Position numbers and translations under genes: made by a program. From the NCBI RefSeq assembly GCF_030867145.1, contig NC_134441.1:2256001-2320000 (forward strand): a stretch of DNA of 64,000 bases, written 5' to 3'. This stretch comes from Opisthocomus hoazin (lineage: Eukaryota; Chordata; Aves; Opisthocomiformes; Opisthocomidae). The notes below the pieces were generated by a model, which was not told where the DNA came from, did no database searches, and saw nothing but the letters and a program-made list of their open reading frames with translations. Positions 1-10,414 of the stretch are shown here, one piece after another; the stretch's first letter is position 1; the number at the start of each line of letters is the position of its first letter.

Positions 1-467
1 ACTACTGGAAAGGAAAAACTGTCCGAAGGTGCCTCAGAGGAGACCCTGGGAGCTACTGGGCATGGACCTGCCACCAGCAAAATCTATGCTCTTCGAGTAG
101 CTACTTGCAGAAGAGTCCGGGGCTGCTATCTGGGCATTCACCGGTCTCCAGTAGAAACCAGACACCTCCAGAAACATTTTGGTTCCTTCCACAGATAGAT
201 GAACTCCCAGGTAGCAGCCACAGCCTCTTCTAAGATGACTATGCAAAGAGCATTGTGTATGCTGGAGGCAGGTCCTACATAAGCACTTCCGACTGCCCCA
301 TGTCACGCCCAAGGTCAGGAGCGTCTCGCCATGATCCGCCCATTATGGCATGGGTAACAGCATGATCCAGTGACTGGTGTAACAGCTCTGCAGTGTGAGG
401 GGGCGAGCACTTTGTCCCCCTGCATCGCCCGGGGTTCTGGCTCGCTTGCTGGGTGCATCGTTGCTGT
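1..467. other. Unassigned flank, no gene recognised
   Basis: The stretch is neither obviously repetitive nor CpG-rich. A 92-residue open frame exists on the minus strand but has no recognisable domain and no convincing splice sites. I see nothing here that supports a gene. Confidence 0.4.
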
Positions 468-720
468 CATAGAATCACAGAATCATTAAGGTCGGAAAAG
501 ACCTCTAAGATCATAGGTCCAATGGTCAACTCAACACCCCCATGCCTGGTAAACCACATCCTGAAGTGCCACATCTGCACCTTTTTTGAACCCCTCCAGG
601 GACGGGGACTCCACCACTGCCCTGGGCAGCCTGTTCCAATGCCTGACCACTCTTTCAGTAAAGAATTTTTTCCTAATATCCAATCTAAACCTCCCCTGAT
701 GCAACTTGAGGCCATTAGGC
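468..720 (-). repeat. CR1 LINE 3' fragment, minus orientation
   Basis: The block starts on the plus strand with the reversed CR1 tail (catagaatcacagaatcat). It continues with the complement of the usual CR1 3' region, including the segment behind '[20 protein letters not shown]'. It is 5'-truncated and abuts an exon-like block at about 745-960. Confidence 0.9.
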
Positions 721-744
721 ATCAAGTCAGGTGCTCTCCGCTTG

Positions 745-962
745 CTTCTGCTCACTTGTTGCCCGCTGCTGCCGGACACTGCACTGTCCTCATCTGGCTT
801 CCCCTCCCACAATGTTTTCCATTGTTTTGCCACCCAGCACACCACTATCTTCTTCTTCTTCTTCTTCTTGGCTGGAATATTGTCCTGTGAGGAAGTCTCT
901 TCTGCATTGTGGGTGTCAGCTGGCACAGGGAGTTTGGTCTGCTTCAGGCAGCAGTAATGCTG
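745..962 (-). pseudogene. Exon-like block, copy 1 of a diverged duplication
   Basis: On the minus strand an AG acceptor-like site (tagttttgcag) precedes an open stretch encoding [20 protein letters not shown] and later [18 protein letters not shown]. It ends at a GTGAGC donor-like site after SGSSGQQ. A (CTT)n expansion at about 850-868 encodes a run of seven lysines. A related block lies at about 1600-1790. I do not recognise the family; a faint resemblance to the first Spindlin repeat is too weak to name it. It may be a duplicated exon of the candidate gene to the right, or a decayed copy. Confidence 0.35.
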
Positions 963-1230
963 CAAAACTAGAGTTGCTTGGCCAAGTTTTACTATGACTG
1001 GTAATTGGTGACGTGGGTGTTAGTGACTAGTCAGGTCGTCTTGTACCTGGGCAATTGAAGGGTACAAAGACCCTGTGCAAAGGCACATTTGGGGTGCCTC
1101 AATTTGGCTGGGACACGGCAGCACACGGAAAAATATTTGCCCTTGTCATTTTACACTTTGCGTCCTAGCCTCTGGCCTCGGTCGGCACGGGCCATTTGCG
1201 AATTATCCGTGACACCAGCTCGGGGCTCAC

Positions 1231-2759
1231 CTGTGGGCAGGGGGTTTTGCTGGATGAGGTCCAGGCAGCACTGGACGAGGCCGTAGAAGGGGTGGAGTGA
1301 GCTGGTCAGCCGGTGCAGCGCCAGCTCCGGAATCTCGGCATGCGAGCCCCAGTCAGCAATGCCCGCTCACCAGCCGGGTGAGAGCTGAGATTTCTGTGCT
1401 CAGCCATTCCGTGCCTGGCCCCCCGCGGCAGCCGCAGCTCCTCCCCGGGGCGGGCGGGCGGTGGGCGCGGGGCGCTTTACCCCCCAACATCCCCAGGACT
1501 TCTGGGTCGCTGGAGCACCGAAGGGGGCACATTGGTGTCCTCAGATGCCCTGCACTTGCTGCCACCCACTTGCCCACCCCTGCCTGCCTGCTGCCCACTG
1601 CCGCACTGTCCCCATCCAGCTTCCCCTCCCACGGGATTTTTGAGTGTGTGGCCACTCGGCACACCACCATCTTCTCTCCTTGGGGGGCACGTTGTCCTGT
1701 GGGGAGGTCTCCTGCGTCTTGGGGGTGCTGCCCAGCACAGGGCGCTTGGTCTTCTTGCCACCCGCCTTGCCCGATCTGGGGACCACCCAGCAGGAGGCAA
1801 TGCCTCGCGGCAGCGGTAAGTAGGCAAAACCCCCGCCGGGGCTCCTCCATCGGTTGGGCCATGCGGGGCGGGTGAGGCTGGGGGGCTGGCCAGGGGACTC
1901 AGTGGTGGGGTCTGCAGGGGGCTCAGCAGGGGACTCTCCGGAGGACCCTTCAGGGCTCCCTACAGGACTCTCCTTTGAAGTCTCCATAGGACTCTCCTGA
2001 GAAGGCTCCCCAGGACTCTCTGGCAGCCAGGTGGGGAGGACCACTGCCATCCCACCCTGCTTCCTCTTGGGGTCCAGCAAGGGGGATGTTGCCACCCCAT
2101 CCCCCCCCCCAGGAGGGGTCGGCATCCCCCAGCATCACTGCTGCCACTTGATCCTTGGGGCAGTCACCCTCCACCCTGTACTCCGAGAAGCTGGGGAGCT
2201 GGCTGAGAAGGGCGGTGCTGTCAGGGACATCGGGGACATGGGGGATGTTGAGGACATCGGGGACGGTGTCCTCACTGTTCTCCAGCACTGCTGCCACCAC
2301 TCACTCCTTGGTGCAGATGCCCTTCGCCACATACTCTGAGAGGTCGAGGAGCTTGTGGATGAAGAGCTGGGTCAAGCTGGGGCTGGTGGGCGCATTGGGG
2401 ACAGTGTCTGGCCATCCACAGTGTAGAGCCAGGCGAGCATATTGTTGATGTTGGTGTCACCCGCCTGCTGAGGAAAGGCCTCGGCAAAGGCATCTGACCA
2501 CTGCTCAGGCAGGTTTGTGGGCTTCTCCAGGGCTGCCAGGATGGTCACCAGTGCTGAAGAAGCAAACAAAACCAACCCAACCCAGGGGCAATGCCAGCTT
2601 TCCTCAGCACGGGCCACCTGCCCGTGGGCTCTATCACCCCCAAAAACTCACCTTTGGGCTTTGTCGTTGTTCTGCCAGTCAACTGAACCAGGGCATGTTG
2701 GTGGGGGCTGGCAGCAGGGATGCTGTCCTCAATGGCTGCCCCGTTCTTGTTTGAGGCCT
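1231..2759 (-). CDS. Unrecognised spliced gene candidate, possibly decayed
   Basis: Several minus-strand pieces look coding and carry plausible splice signals. Piece 2652-2759 encodes ASNKNGAAIEDSIPAASP and ends at AAAG|GTGAGT. The next piece starts at 2553 after a good acceptor (tttgcttcttcag); its phase joins correctly and it reads ALVTILAALEKPTNLPEQW then FPQQAGDTNINNMLAWLYTV. That frame stops near 2372, while another frame continues as LTQLFIHKLLDLSEYVAKGI down to about 2140, so there is either a frameshift or an unseen intron. A serine/proline/glutamate-rich stretch (about 1890-2125) follows. A last piece, about 1231-1365, reads LHPFYGLVQCCLDLIQQNPL and ends at CCACAG|GTGAGC. I cannot assign a family or function. 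Single-base assembly errors in this GC-rich DNA are an alternative to decay. Confidence 0.35.
1600..1790 (-). pseudogene. Exon-like block, copy 2 of a diverged duplication
   Basis: On the minus strand this reads SGKAGGKKTKRPVLGSTPKT, then TQETSPQDNVPPKE, and in a shifted frame KMVVCRVATHSKIPWEGKLD. It parallels copy 1 at about 745-962 ([28 protein letters not shown]). Relative to copy 1 it has a one-base frame change, and GC stands where copy 1 has the GT of its donor. The conserved order of motifs supports common descent. Confidence 0.4.
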
Positions 2760-4640
2760 CTGCCGGGTTCCAGGCGCTGCCGGGCAGGGTGTGGAGCACA
2801 GGGGGACCCTGCACCCAACGCTGAGCAGTGGGGTGGCGGGGTGGCAGGGGGCCGGGGTGGGCAGGGACATGCAGAAGACCGGACCCCGTCAGGCAGAGGG
2901 ACTCCCACTGGACCACGGCCCCCAGTCCCAGTCCCATCAGCTGGTGGGGCACCAGCGTCCCCAACACCAGCTGCTGTCCCCAGCCATAGGCAGAGGTACA
3001 GGGACCAAGCACGCAGCAGAGCAGCACCCCAAAATGGAGCTGCACCCTGCAGAGGAACTGCACCACCTGCCGTGGGGCCCCCAGGGCCCTGGCACCCCCT
3101 GCCAGGTGGTGGCCTGGGCCAGCTGGTAGGTGACAGCGTGGAGCTGGGCAGGCTTGCAGGACACCGGCAGCCCTGGGACAGAGGGCAACACGCTGGCAGT
3201 GACTGGTGGTGAAGCTCATGCCGGCCACCTCCGACACCATCGTCAAGGGGAGAAGGGAACCTCTCTGTTGCGGGAAGCAAAGAGGGGTGACGGGGTGAGA
3301 CACTGGCAGGCAGAGCTGGCTGGGGGGTTACCCGGAGGGCAGGAGCACCAGGAGGAACGGAGGCCTGCTGCTGTACGTGCTGTGGTGGTTGGTCAGGGTG
3401 GGGTTTGCTGGGGGAAAGCAGCATTCTGGGGGGGGCGTCCGTCCCCATGGCAATCATTCCACCAGCACCTGCTTCAGTCAGCCTTGGGAGGGTTTGATTT
3501 TTCATTCCACATTTTCCCATCCCAATGATTCCCCATCCTCCCCCAGTGGTGGGGTGAAGGGGGCTGGGGCGCTTTTGCGTTGGTTTTGTGCTCCCCCTCT
3601 CTGCCCCAGGGAGGGGAAACTGCTGCTCCCAACTAGGGTGGAACCAGCACCGGTACCAGTACCATGCAGCCATGATGGGGAGCAAAGTTTGGCAACCGAG
3701 CAGAGAGGCTGGGATGCAAAATAGCATTACAAGAGGAATTCATGCATTTGTGCACGAGCTGTCCCAATGAGTCTGAGGCGCCCCGAGTGCGGTCTTACAC
3801 ATGGCTCTCACACCTTTCAAGCATTCAGGTCCAGCGCAATTTGAACTTAACACACACACACACGTGCTGCTGCTGTGTTGCAGAGCAGCTCTAATCCCAT
3901 GGCACCGTCATCCCTCTGCTTCTTTCTTGATCCAGACGTCCCTGGAGTCGGTCTTGCTGCAGTTCTTTCTCCCTAAGGGGAGGGTTTCCCGGAGGTGTCG
4001 GGGGGGGGCTGGGATGCTGGTGGGATCTGGGTAGTCCAGGGGGGTGTCGGGGGTGGCTGGGATGAGCTGGAGTCCTTCAGTCCTGCTGACTGAAGCACGG
4101 CTATTCAGTACACAACATCAGGTATCTCTCGCTCTCTGTCTCTCTTAAGGAACTTGATCCAATTTCATACTCTGAAAACGAATTGCTGCGACAGTTAGGG
4201 AACAAGATTTTCATAAAAGAGTCCCTGGGGCGTCCCCTTGTGGGGGTCCCTGGGAGGTACTTGTGGGGGTTGCTCATACTGGGGTGAGAGATGAGCATTA
4301 CTGGGGGTGATGGTAGCAGCATGGGGTGGGGGATGTGGGTACAGCCTGAGGTGGGGGGCCAGGGTGGACGAGGGTCCCTGTGTCGGGGAGGGGGGCAGTG
4401 CTTTTGTTCACCTCCGTTTGAGCTGAAGGCCTGTGATCCAGCCTTCGCCAAACGAGAACTTCAGTTTCTGGGCGTTTGTCGCGCTGCAGTGCTTTGCCCC
4501 CGTATCGAGTCACCGGTCAGTCCTAGAAACCCTGAACTGAACAGTCCCAAAGCAGGGAGGGCCTGCGCACGTTCTGGCTCGCTCGGTGTAACTTGCGCGT
4601 CAGTCTGTGTCTGCCTTTGCTCGCTGCCCTTCTCTTTCAA
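2760..4640. other. Intergenic stretch, no gene seen
   Basis: Open frames here lack splice support and recognisable motifs. A short CA run lies near 3851-3863. Nothing else stands out. Confidence 0.4.
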
Positions 4641-4641
4641 G

Positions 4642-5185
4642 GGATGATCTTTGGGAGGCTCTGCAGCACGGACCTCCGCCCTCCATCGACCCACCGCAGC
4701 GTGCCTGCATTTCACGCCTGCTGTTCAACATTCTTTCCTCTCAAAGTTGCGATCAGAAACTCCACCCGGAGGAGAGCTGCTCGCCTCGCAACCTCACTAA
4801 GAAAATCCAAGAGCAGAAGGAAGAGCTGGGCCCGCTGGTGGACCTGACGGCCAGAGCTCGCTGCTACAGGCCAGAGCTCAGTCTTGGTCTTGCTGTTGCG
4901 GAAGCGAAGCTCTGTGATGCTGATGTGCCCCTTCCAGGGGAGCGCCGGGCGGCCGTGCCGGGGATCGTCCCCATCCCGGGCGCAGGGAAGCGTCGTGGGG
5001 CAGCGGGCGGGCGCCCTTCCCGGCGGGGTCCGCCCGTGCAAGGGGCACGCCGGCGGCTGGCGAGAGCTGCGAGGAGCCTTCACCTGCGCCCCGGCCCAGC
5101 CGGCTCTGAGAGCATCCCCGACGGCTCCCCGGCCCCGCAGGAGGCCGAGGTCCCAGAGCCCTGCAAGGCCTGGCCACGAGTCTGA
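4642..5185 (+). CDS. Coding-like plus-strand segment, unrecognised
   Basis: A pyrimidine-rich acceptor-like site (ttctctttcaag) ends at 4641. Downstream the open frame reads DDLWEALQHGPPPSIDPPQR, ACISRLLFNILSSQS and a charged helix-like stretch LTKKIQEQKEELGPLVDLTA. The first 75 residues or so look like real coding composition. From about 4930 the sequence turns into GC-rich low-complexity DNA that is open in several frames, so the true end is unknown. It could be one internal or terminal exon of a coiled-coil protein, or a pseudogene fragment. Confidence 0.3.
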
Positions 5186-5374
5186 CGCGGGGTGCCGGGG
5201 CGCAGGCCGTGCTGCCGCACCCGGCAGAGCCCCGGCCCCGGGCGTGAGCGTCAGACGCGGGAGATGCGGGAAGGACGCGGGGGGAAGAAGAAAACGCCGG
5301 GGGGGCGCGAAGGGGCCCGCATCCCCCCGCCCGCCAGCTCCAGAGGCTTCTCCGGTATCCACCGCTTCCCGCTC

Positions 5375-5697
5375 CCGCCCCGGTGCACCACGGAAAGCCT
5401 TTTCCCCGGGCCGCCTCGGTGCACCACGGAAAGGCTTCCCCCGGGCCGCCTCGGTGCACACGGAAGGCCTTCCCCCGGGCCGCCTAGGTGCACCACGGAA
5501 AGCCTTCCCCCGGGCCGCCTCGGTGCACCACGGAAAGGCTTCCCCCGGGCCGCCTCGGTGCACGCGGAAGGCCTTCCCCCGGGCCGCCTCGGTGCACCAC
5601 GGAAAGGCTTCCCCCGGGCCGCCTCGGTGCACCACGGAAGGCCTTCCCCCGGGCCGCCTCGGTGCACCACGGAAAGGCTTCCCCTGGGCCGCCTCCC
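5375..5697. repeat. GC-rich tandem repeat, 34-35 bp unit, about 9 copies
   Basis: The unit begins ggtgcaccacggaaagg and includes cccccgggccgcctc. Copies differ by a few substitutions and by one- or two-base length changes. The array keeps long frames open on both strands (for example minus 4712-5830), which is a repeat artefact and not evidence of a gene. Confidence 0.9.
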
Positions 5698-5699
5698 TG

Positions 5700-6229
5700 C
5701 GTTGGTCTCCAGGGGCCAGGACCAACCTTTGCCTCTGCTCCACCACCCCAGCCTCAGCAGAGCCCAGCTGCGACGCGGACGCCCGCCAGCTCGGGCTGCC
5801 CGCCAGGAGGGCATCGTCTGCCCATGGCACCGCTCACACAGGCGCACAGAGACTGGGGCTGCTTGCTTGCCTTGCTACCTCAAACTGCAAACATAGCCCG
5901 AGGGTCCCTGCCTGGGGCCTCCAGCAGCCCTGCTCCGAAAATGCGAACGTCTGCAGATAGCTGGCAGCCAGAAGGGGCGAGCCTGGAAAGCTGTTGCTCA
6001 GCCTCATCTGCCCTTGGCATCCCTTTCCAATGTCCACAAAGACTGGGGCTCCCGCTTGCCCTGGCACCTCACCGGAGCCTGGTGGCCGCTGGCAGCAGAC
6101 GAGGAGAAGGCTGAGCTTTTCCACAACCTTTTGGCCGCAGTCTCCGTTGCCAGCCTCTCACCCACACCTCTCGAGCGGATGGGCCCCAGGACAGCGACTG
6201 GGGGAGCAAGGTCCATCCCCCTGTGAGAG
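5700..6229. other. Intergenic stretch
   Basis: No gene is recognised. Two related segments of about 37 bp occur near 5847 and 6037 (both contain agactggggct followed by a cttgcc-type string), indicating a small local duplication. Confidence 0.4.
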
Positions 6230-7704
6230 AGGATCGGGTTCATGACCACCTGAGGAACCTGCACAGACAGAAGGCGGTGGGACCTGACGAGATGCGCCCC
6301 GGAGTCCTGAGAGAGTTGGCTGACAGAGCTGCCAAGCCCCTCTCCATGATAGTTGAAAAGTCATGCAGCCAGGTGAAGCCCCAGTGACAAAAAGGGAACC
6401 ATTACACCCATTTTTAAGAAGGGTAGAAAGGAGGACCCTGGGCACTACCGACCTGCCAGCCTCACCTCTGTGCCTGGGAAGATCACGGAGCAGATCCTCC
6501 TAGAAGCTGTGCTAAGGCACATGGAGGACAGGGAGGTGATTCGAGACAGCCAGCGTGGCTTCACCACGGCCAAGTCCAGCCTGACCAACCTAGTGGCCTG
6601 CTAGGATGGCATGACTGCATCAGTGGACAAGGGAAATGTAATGGACATCACCCAGCCGGACTTCTGTGAGGCCTTTGACGCAGTCCCCCACAACACCCTC
6701 TCAATCGGAGAGGTATGGAGCTGATGGGTGGACTATTCAGTGGATGAGGAATGGGCTGGATGGCCATGGACTCCAGAGAGCAGCAGTCAGCAGCTCGATG
6801 TCTGGATGGAGAATAGTGATGAGTGGTGTCCCTCAGGGGTCCATACTGGGACCAGTGCTGTTTAATATCTTCATCAGTGACCTAGACAGCAGGATCGAGT
6901 GCACCCTCAGCAAGTTTGCAGATGACACCAAGCTGAGGGGTGCAGTTGAGACGCCTGAGGGAAGGGACACCATCCAGAGGGACCCGGACAGGCTGGAGAG
7001 CTGGGCACGTGTGAACCTCAGGAGGTTCCACAAGGCCAAGGGCAGGGTCCCGCACCTGGGTCAGGGCAACCCCCCACATCCATACCAGCTGGCGATGAAG
7101 GCACTGAGAGCAGCCCTCAGGAGAGGGGCCTGGGGTGCGGGGGGATGAAGAGCTGGATGTGATCAGACATTGAGTCCTCACAGCCCCAAAGGCCACCCGT
7201 CCCCTGGGCTGCATCCCCAGCAGCGAGGGCACAGGGCGAGGGGGGGGGGATTCTGCCCCTCTGCCCCGCTCTGCTGAGACCCCCCGGGAGTCCTGCGTCC
7301 AGCTCTGGAGCCCTCAGCACAGGGCAGAGCTGGAGCTGTGGGAGCGGGGCCAGAGGAGGCCCCAGCCATGACCCGAGGGCTGGAACCCCTCTGCTGGGAG
7401 GAGAGGCTGGGAGAGCTGGGGCTGCTCAGCCTGGGGAGGAGAAGGCTGCAGGGAGACCTGAGAGCAGCTGTCAGGGCCTGGAGGGGCTGCGAGAGAGCTG
7501 GGGAGGGACACTTTATCAGGGAGGGGAGTGACAGGACGAGGGGCGACGGCTTTAAACTGAAAGAGGGGAGATTTAAACTGGATATAAGAAACTTTTTACA
7601 GTGAGGGTGATGCAACGCTGGCCCAGGTTGCCAAGAGAGGTGGGAGATGCCCCATCCCTGGGAACATTCAAGGTCAGGTTGGACAGGGCTCTGGGCAACC
7701 TGAT
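6230..7704 (+). repeat. CR1 LINE, long 5'-truncated copy with RT remnant
   Basis: The start matches the CR1 ORF2 reverse transcriptase upstream region (RDHLRNLHRQKAVGPDEM, then [14 protein letters not shown]). RT motifs follow: [17 protein letters not shown] and KFADDTKL, the latter with the catalytic DD. The 3' region typical of chicken-type CR1 follows (gagtgacaggacgaggg). The reading frame is interrupted several times and there is no 5' end, so the copy is dead. A close relative in opposite orientation lies at 60732-62078. Confidence 0.95.
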
Positions 7705-7800
7705 GCACAGAATCACAGAATGTTCGGGGTTGGCAGCACTGAAGCCCTCACTGACCAGCTCTGCACCAGGCCCAGCTGCCTGCATCTGTTCACTCTGGAC
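7705..7800 (-). repeat. Probable short CR1 tail, minus orientation
   Basis: A reversed CR1-like tail (cacagaatcacagaatg, then ttcggggttggcagcactg) directly follows the plus-oriented CR1, so the two face each other tail to tail. The match beyond the tail is weak. Confidence 0.5.
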
Positions 7801-7922
7801 CCTACTGAGGGCCTGGGGTAGCCACACTTGCAGGGATCCTCATGCCTCCCCCCCCCCTCCTTTCTCCCACACCCCCACACCCCCAGGAAGAAGAGAAGGG
7901 GGCCCACTGTGGTTTAACTCGT

Positions 7923-7928
7923 TTTATT
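7923..7928 (-). terminator. PPIA: PPIA poly(A) signal AATAAA
   Basis: AATAAA reads on the minus strand about 165 bases beyond the PPIA stop codon, giving a short 3' UTR as expected for PPIA. Confidence 0.85.
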
Positions 7929-8091
7929 TAGACTCATAAAGGTAACTCTGCGGCCCAGCTGGACCGTGCACATGGGGCCAAGGCCCAGTAGAAACGCAGC
8001 AGTAGGTCTGGAGCGGGGTGGGACGGGGTGAGCTGCAGCGGGGCGCGGCGCCCGGGCTGCCAGAGGAATGGTCAGTCGTTAAGAGGAGAGT

Positions 8092-9838
8092 TTACGAGAG
8101 CTGCCCGCAGTCGGTAATGGTGATCTTCTTGCTCGTCTTGCCATCTTTGGAGCCACAGCGCTCCATGGCCTCCACCACGTTCATCCCCTCCTTGACGCGG
8201 CCGAAGACGACGTGCTTGCCATCCAACCTGCAGGAGAAGCACCAGTCACCATGGGCATCCTCCATCCCCACGCAGGGACCTCGACTGCCACCTCCCTGCC
8301 GGGGTGGATGCTGGGGACCACCCGCAGCCTCCCCCCTCCGCTCACCATTCAGTCTTGGCAGTGCAGATGAAGAACTGGGAGCCGTTCGTGTTGGGGCCAG
8401 CGTTGGCCATGGACAGGATGCCAGGGCCCGTGTGCTTCAGGATGAAGTTCTCATCGGGGAACTTCTCCCCATAGATGGATTTGCCGCCAGTGCCGTTGTG
8501 GCGCGTGAAGTCGCCACCCTGAAAAAAAAAAGCGGCATTTCAGGTCCTCAGCGCAGGAGAAGACTCTCGAACCGGGCACAGCGGCCCTGCAGGGGCTGCA
8601 GGCAGGAGGCAGAGCCGCCTTCCCACCCCAAATCTGCCGGCACCCAACACCAACACCCACGCAAGCGCCAGCTCTCCTCACCCGCCCACCTCCCCGCTGC
8701 GGCGGGCGCGCCACACACCTGGCACATGAACCCAGGAATGATTCTGTGGAAGCAGGACCCCTTGTAGCCAAATCCCTTCTCGCCGGTGCTCAGGGCGCGG
8801 AAATTTTCTGCAAAAGGAAGAGGAAAACCGCAGTGAGCGGCTTCGCTCGGACCGGCGTCGGGGAGAGCGTCGGGGCTCGGCGCAGCCCGGCGCCGCGTTA
8901 CCAACCTGCTGTCTTGGGGACCTTGTCTGCGAAGAGCTGCAAAGGGAGGAGAGGCCGTTAGCCAGGCTGGGGTGCAGACCGGCTGCCCCCCCGCCCCGGG
9001 GGGCACCCCCAGCCCGCGGGGAGCCCTCCCCCAGCTGCAGAACCCCCCCCTCTGGAAACTCTGAGCTAAGCGACGCGGCATCCACCCGAGCTGCGGCAGA
9101 TGCGGATTAAATTTTAAAAATTAAATTAAATAAAAAAAAGCCCTGGTTGCCCTCGAGCGGGAGCGGCCGCGCCTCCCAGTGCCCCGGGGCCGGAGCGGGA
9201 GGCAGCGGGGGGGCAGCGGGGGCTGCGGCAGCCGCAGCCATGCCCGGAGCGCAGGCCCGGCCGTGCCGGAGATGCCTGAGACGCTCGGCGGGGCGAGAAG
9301 CGCCCGGCCGGGACCGGGCTGCCCAGCGGAGCATCCCCGGGGTGAGGACGGGGATCGGGGGCCGGGGGTCGCCCCGCTGCAGCCGCCGAGGGGCGGCCGG
9401 GACAAAATGGCGGCGCGGGGAGCGGGAAGGGCCGGGGCGAGGCCGCCCGGGAGCGGCGGGAAGGGGCCGGGGGCGGCGAGCGGGGGCTGCCCGGGCTGCG
9501 GGCGGGGCCGGCCGCCCGCTCCGCCGCCGCGCTCGGCCCTTTGTTCCCCGCCGGGACCGGCACCGAGCCCCCCCCCCCCCATCGATCGCGGGGGCCGTGG
9601 CCACGTGGAGGCGGCCCCCCCCGCCCCGGCCGCGCAGGCGCGGAGCCCCCCGCCCCGCAACGGCCCCGGCCAGGAAATGGCGGCACCGCCGAGCCCCCCG
9701 CCCCCCTCCCCCCGCCGCCGCCGCCGCCGCCTCATGCACCGCACCCCCCCACCCCATCCCGCCCCCCACCTCGAAGGTGACGCGGCCCAGGGGCTCGCCG
9801 TTGGCGGCGATGTCGAAGAAGACGACGGGGTTGGCCAT
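8092..9838 (-). CDS. PPIA: Peptidyl-prolyl cis-trans isomerase A (cyclophilin A)
   Basis: Cytosolic proline isomerase, the target of cyclosporin A. The coding exons, in transcript order, are 9770-9838, 8906-8936, 8719-8807, 8346-8518 and 8092-8227; together they give 165 residues, the usual length, and the 31, 89 and 173 nt internal exons match the mammalian gene. All introns are GT-AG and the phases join. The protein starts [20 protein letters not shown] and ends [10 protein letters not shown]. The single cyclophilin domain fills nearly the whole chain. Catalytic and ligand residues are visible: Arg and Phe in [12 protein letters not shown], and Trp and His in [12 protein letters not shown]. 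Intron 1 is CpG-island DNA. The promoter has a TATA box, and the gene lies about 0.5 kb downstream of the ZMIZ2 poly(A) site in the same orientation. It is intact. Confidence 0.98.
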
Positions 9839-9920
9839 GGCGGGGCGGGAGCGGGGCGGCGGCGACGGCTCCGGACGGCGGGCGCGGCGCAGCAGAAGGA
9901 GGCGGGCAGCCCGCCGCCGC

Positions 9921-9927
9921 TTATATA
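9921..9927 (-). promoter_or_regulatory. PPIA: PPIA TATA box
   Basis: TATATAA on the minus strand lies about 85 bases upstream of the PPIA start codon, so transcription should begin near 9890-9897. Confidence 0.8.
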
Positions 9928-10004
9928 GGGGAGGGGAGAGCCCGCCTCCCCCGCGGCGCCGGCCAACGGCCGCTGGCGCTGCGGCGGAGCGGCGGGGCGG
10001 ACGG

Positions 10005-10009
10005 CCAAT
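10005..10009. promoter_or_regulatory. CCAAT box near PPIA promoter
   Basis: A CCAAT pentamer (ggccaatcgg) is on the plus strand about 80 bases upstream of the TATA box, at the typical NF-Y distance. NF-Y works in either orientation. Confidence 0.5.
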
Positions 10010-10408
10010 CGGCGAGGCCGCGTTTGAAAAGGAAGGGGGGAGGGGGGAGAAGAAGCGGGGGCGCGCGGGTCTGGCGGACAGGCAGGGCGGGGCGCGCATG
10101 CGCGGTGCGGGGGAGCGGTGCGGGGCCCGGGCTGATGGCGGGGGGTGGGGGGACGGGGCGCGCTCCCCCCGCGGTGAACCCCGCAGCCCCCGGGCGAGGC
10201 CCCCCCCCCACCCCCTTCCCGCCGTTAATCATTGATGGCGGCGGGCACGCTTCACCGCCCGCCCCACCCCCCCCCCACCGCAGCCGTCGCGGGGGGGGGG
10301 GGGACGGGACAGGACACACAGGACCCAGCCACCCCCCCCAACCCCCCGCACAGCGGGGGACAAAGAGCCGCGGGGGGACACGCGGGGAGCCCCGCCGGAA
10401 CGAAATCC

Positions 10409-10414
10409 TTTAAT
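10409..10414 (-). terminator. ZMIZ2: ZMIZ2 poly(A) signal ATTAAA
   Basis: ATTAAA reads on the minus strand about 390 bases beyond the ZMIZ2 stop codon. No AATAAA was seen between the stop codon and this point. The 3' UTR is rich in G and C runs and contains a (GTCC)n run near 10648-10668. Confidence 0.6.

Larger units (their letters stand above)
8980..10250. promoter_or_regulatory. CpG island over PPIA promoter, exon 1 and intron 1
   Basis: Very high GC with frequent CpG, covering the start of PPIA. A (CCG)n run lies at about 9712-9731, and a YY1-like motif acaaaatggcggc occurs at about 9402-9414 on the plus strand inside intron 1. Long open frames on both strands here are composition artefacts. 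Confidence 0.8.

Noticed and set aside
1820-1828. Plus-strand GTAAGTAGG donor-like site
   Set aside because: No matching coding frame or acceptor on the plus strand. It lies antisense to the exon-like block on the minus strand and is probably chance.
4712-5830. 372-residue minus-strand frame
   Set aside because: Its core is the 34-35 bp CpG-rich tandem repeat (5375-5697). There is no recognisable domain, and overlapping frames are open on the other strand too.
9147-10235. 362-residue plus-strand frame and others in the PPIA CpG island
   Set aside because: Arg/Gly/Pro/Ala-only translations of CpG-island DNA with few stop codons. The real gene is PPIA on the other strand.
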